From Pseudoalteromonas arabiensis (GTDB lineage Bacteria; Pseudomonadota; Gammaproteobacteria; Enterobacterales; Alteromonadaceae): a stretch of DNA of 64,000 nucleotides. Position 1 is the first letter of the stretch, and each line of letters begins with the position of its first letter. A program made the translations under genes and the position numbers. The stretch covers positions 186,001-250,000 of the forward strand of contig NZ_LRUF01000005.1 of the NCBI RefSeq assembly GCF_001550155.1, written 5' to 3'. Shown piece by piece: positions 63,856-64,000 of the stretch. The notes beneath the pieces were generated by a model. The model had not been told where the DNA came from and searched no databases. It saw nothing but the letters and a program-made list of their open reading frames with translations.

Positions 63856-64000
63856 TTAAAAGCTGACGCTTAATGATGCAATAAGTGTCCGGCCGCGACC
63901 TGGCGCGACGCCCCAATCTATGCCTTTAGCACCGCCAGACAGCCAGTACTCTTTATCAAATAGGTTTTCGGCCTTAATTCGCAGTGTGGTGTTAAAATCA
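63856..64000 (-). CDS. TonB-dependent receptor, C-terminal part
   Basis: The minus-strand frame runs in from beyond the window and ends TAA at 63856-63858. The 47 visible residues include LRIKAENLFDKEYWLSGGAK and end GRGRTLIASLSVSF, with the terminal Phe and final beta strands characteristic of TonB-dependent outer-membrane receptors. The N-terminal plug and TonB box lie outside. Its place 9 nt before the ABC ATPase suggests a joint operon. Confidence 0.85.
   Translation of the reverse strand, partial: DFNTTLRIKAENLFDKEYWLSGGAKGIDWGVAPGRGRTLIASLSVSF

Overview
The window looks like a chromosomal segment of a marine gammaproteobacterium of the Alteromonadales, most likely Pseudoalteromonas. 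This rests on gene order and protein resemblance, not on a search: rpsF-priB-rpsR-rplI, dnaB-alr, coaBC/radC/rpmB-rpmG, the divergent maoP/hdfR pair, DUF2960 and DUF3630 proteins, a secreted subtilase with two pre-peptidase C-terminal domains, and moderately AT-rich DNA. Most of it is core chromosome. I see no prophage, integrase, IS transposase, rRNA or CRISPR array.

Layout. 1-7.4 kb: end of a nitrilase-family gene, tldD, two small lipoproteins, a glutaredoxin-MauE fusion, a TPR/S41-peptidase-like protein, an AraC regulator with a membrane N-terminus and another lipoprotein. 7.5-16.9 kb: gorA, prlC, a response regulator, rsmJ, a chemoreceptor, a sigma-factor/VOC pair and a Prx5-type peroxiredoxin. 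17-26.7 kb: secreted subtilase, HI0933-type flavoprotein, a possible orphan immunity gene, exported KatG and a large S9 peptidase. 26.9-32 kb: slmA, coaBC, radC, rpmB-rpmG, then the rpsF operon with its S6:S18 autoregulatory leader. 32.2-37.8 kb: a minor-pilin cluster (pilE, fimT, pilV, pilW, pilX) and an ECF sigma / anti-sigma-like / DUF4097 operon, both lying between rplI and dnaB. 37.9-48.2 kb: dnaB-alr, a YkoF-like/PnuC/kinase thiamine-type salvage set, tRNA-Arg(CCG), a Fur-box-linked DUF4198 protein, rof, zntB and a rimK cluster.

48.3-51.8 kb is the main accessory spot. A short YafU-like hydrophobic protein overlaps the first of four head-to-tail paralogues, each exactly 196 residues. 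All four have three predicted membrane helices and a conserved, probably periplasmic C-terminal domain with two cysteines. The arrangement resembles a membrane-acting toxin or its remnant followed by an expanded immunity array. This is the best candidate for an undescribed system here.

51.8-64 kb: a small MscS-like channel, an Omp85-family outer-membrane protein, DUF3630, recQ, rarD, a double-receiver diguanylate cyclase, maoP/hdfR, and an ABC exporter (one ATPase, two DUF3526-like permeases) downstream of a TonB-dependent receptor that runs off the window.

Repeats: a 265-bp MITE-like element with about 24-bp terminal inverted repeats (45.3 kb) has a second, 3'-truncated copy upstream of recQ (56.4 kb). 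A different, shorter palindromic element abuts slmA. Several intrinsic terminators, a Fur box and a few promoters can be read directly.
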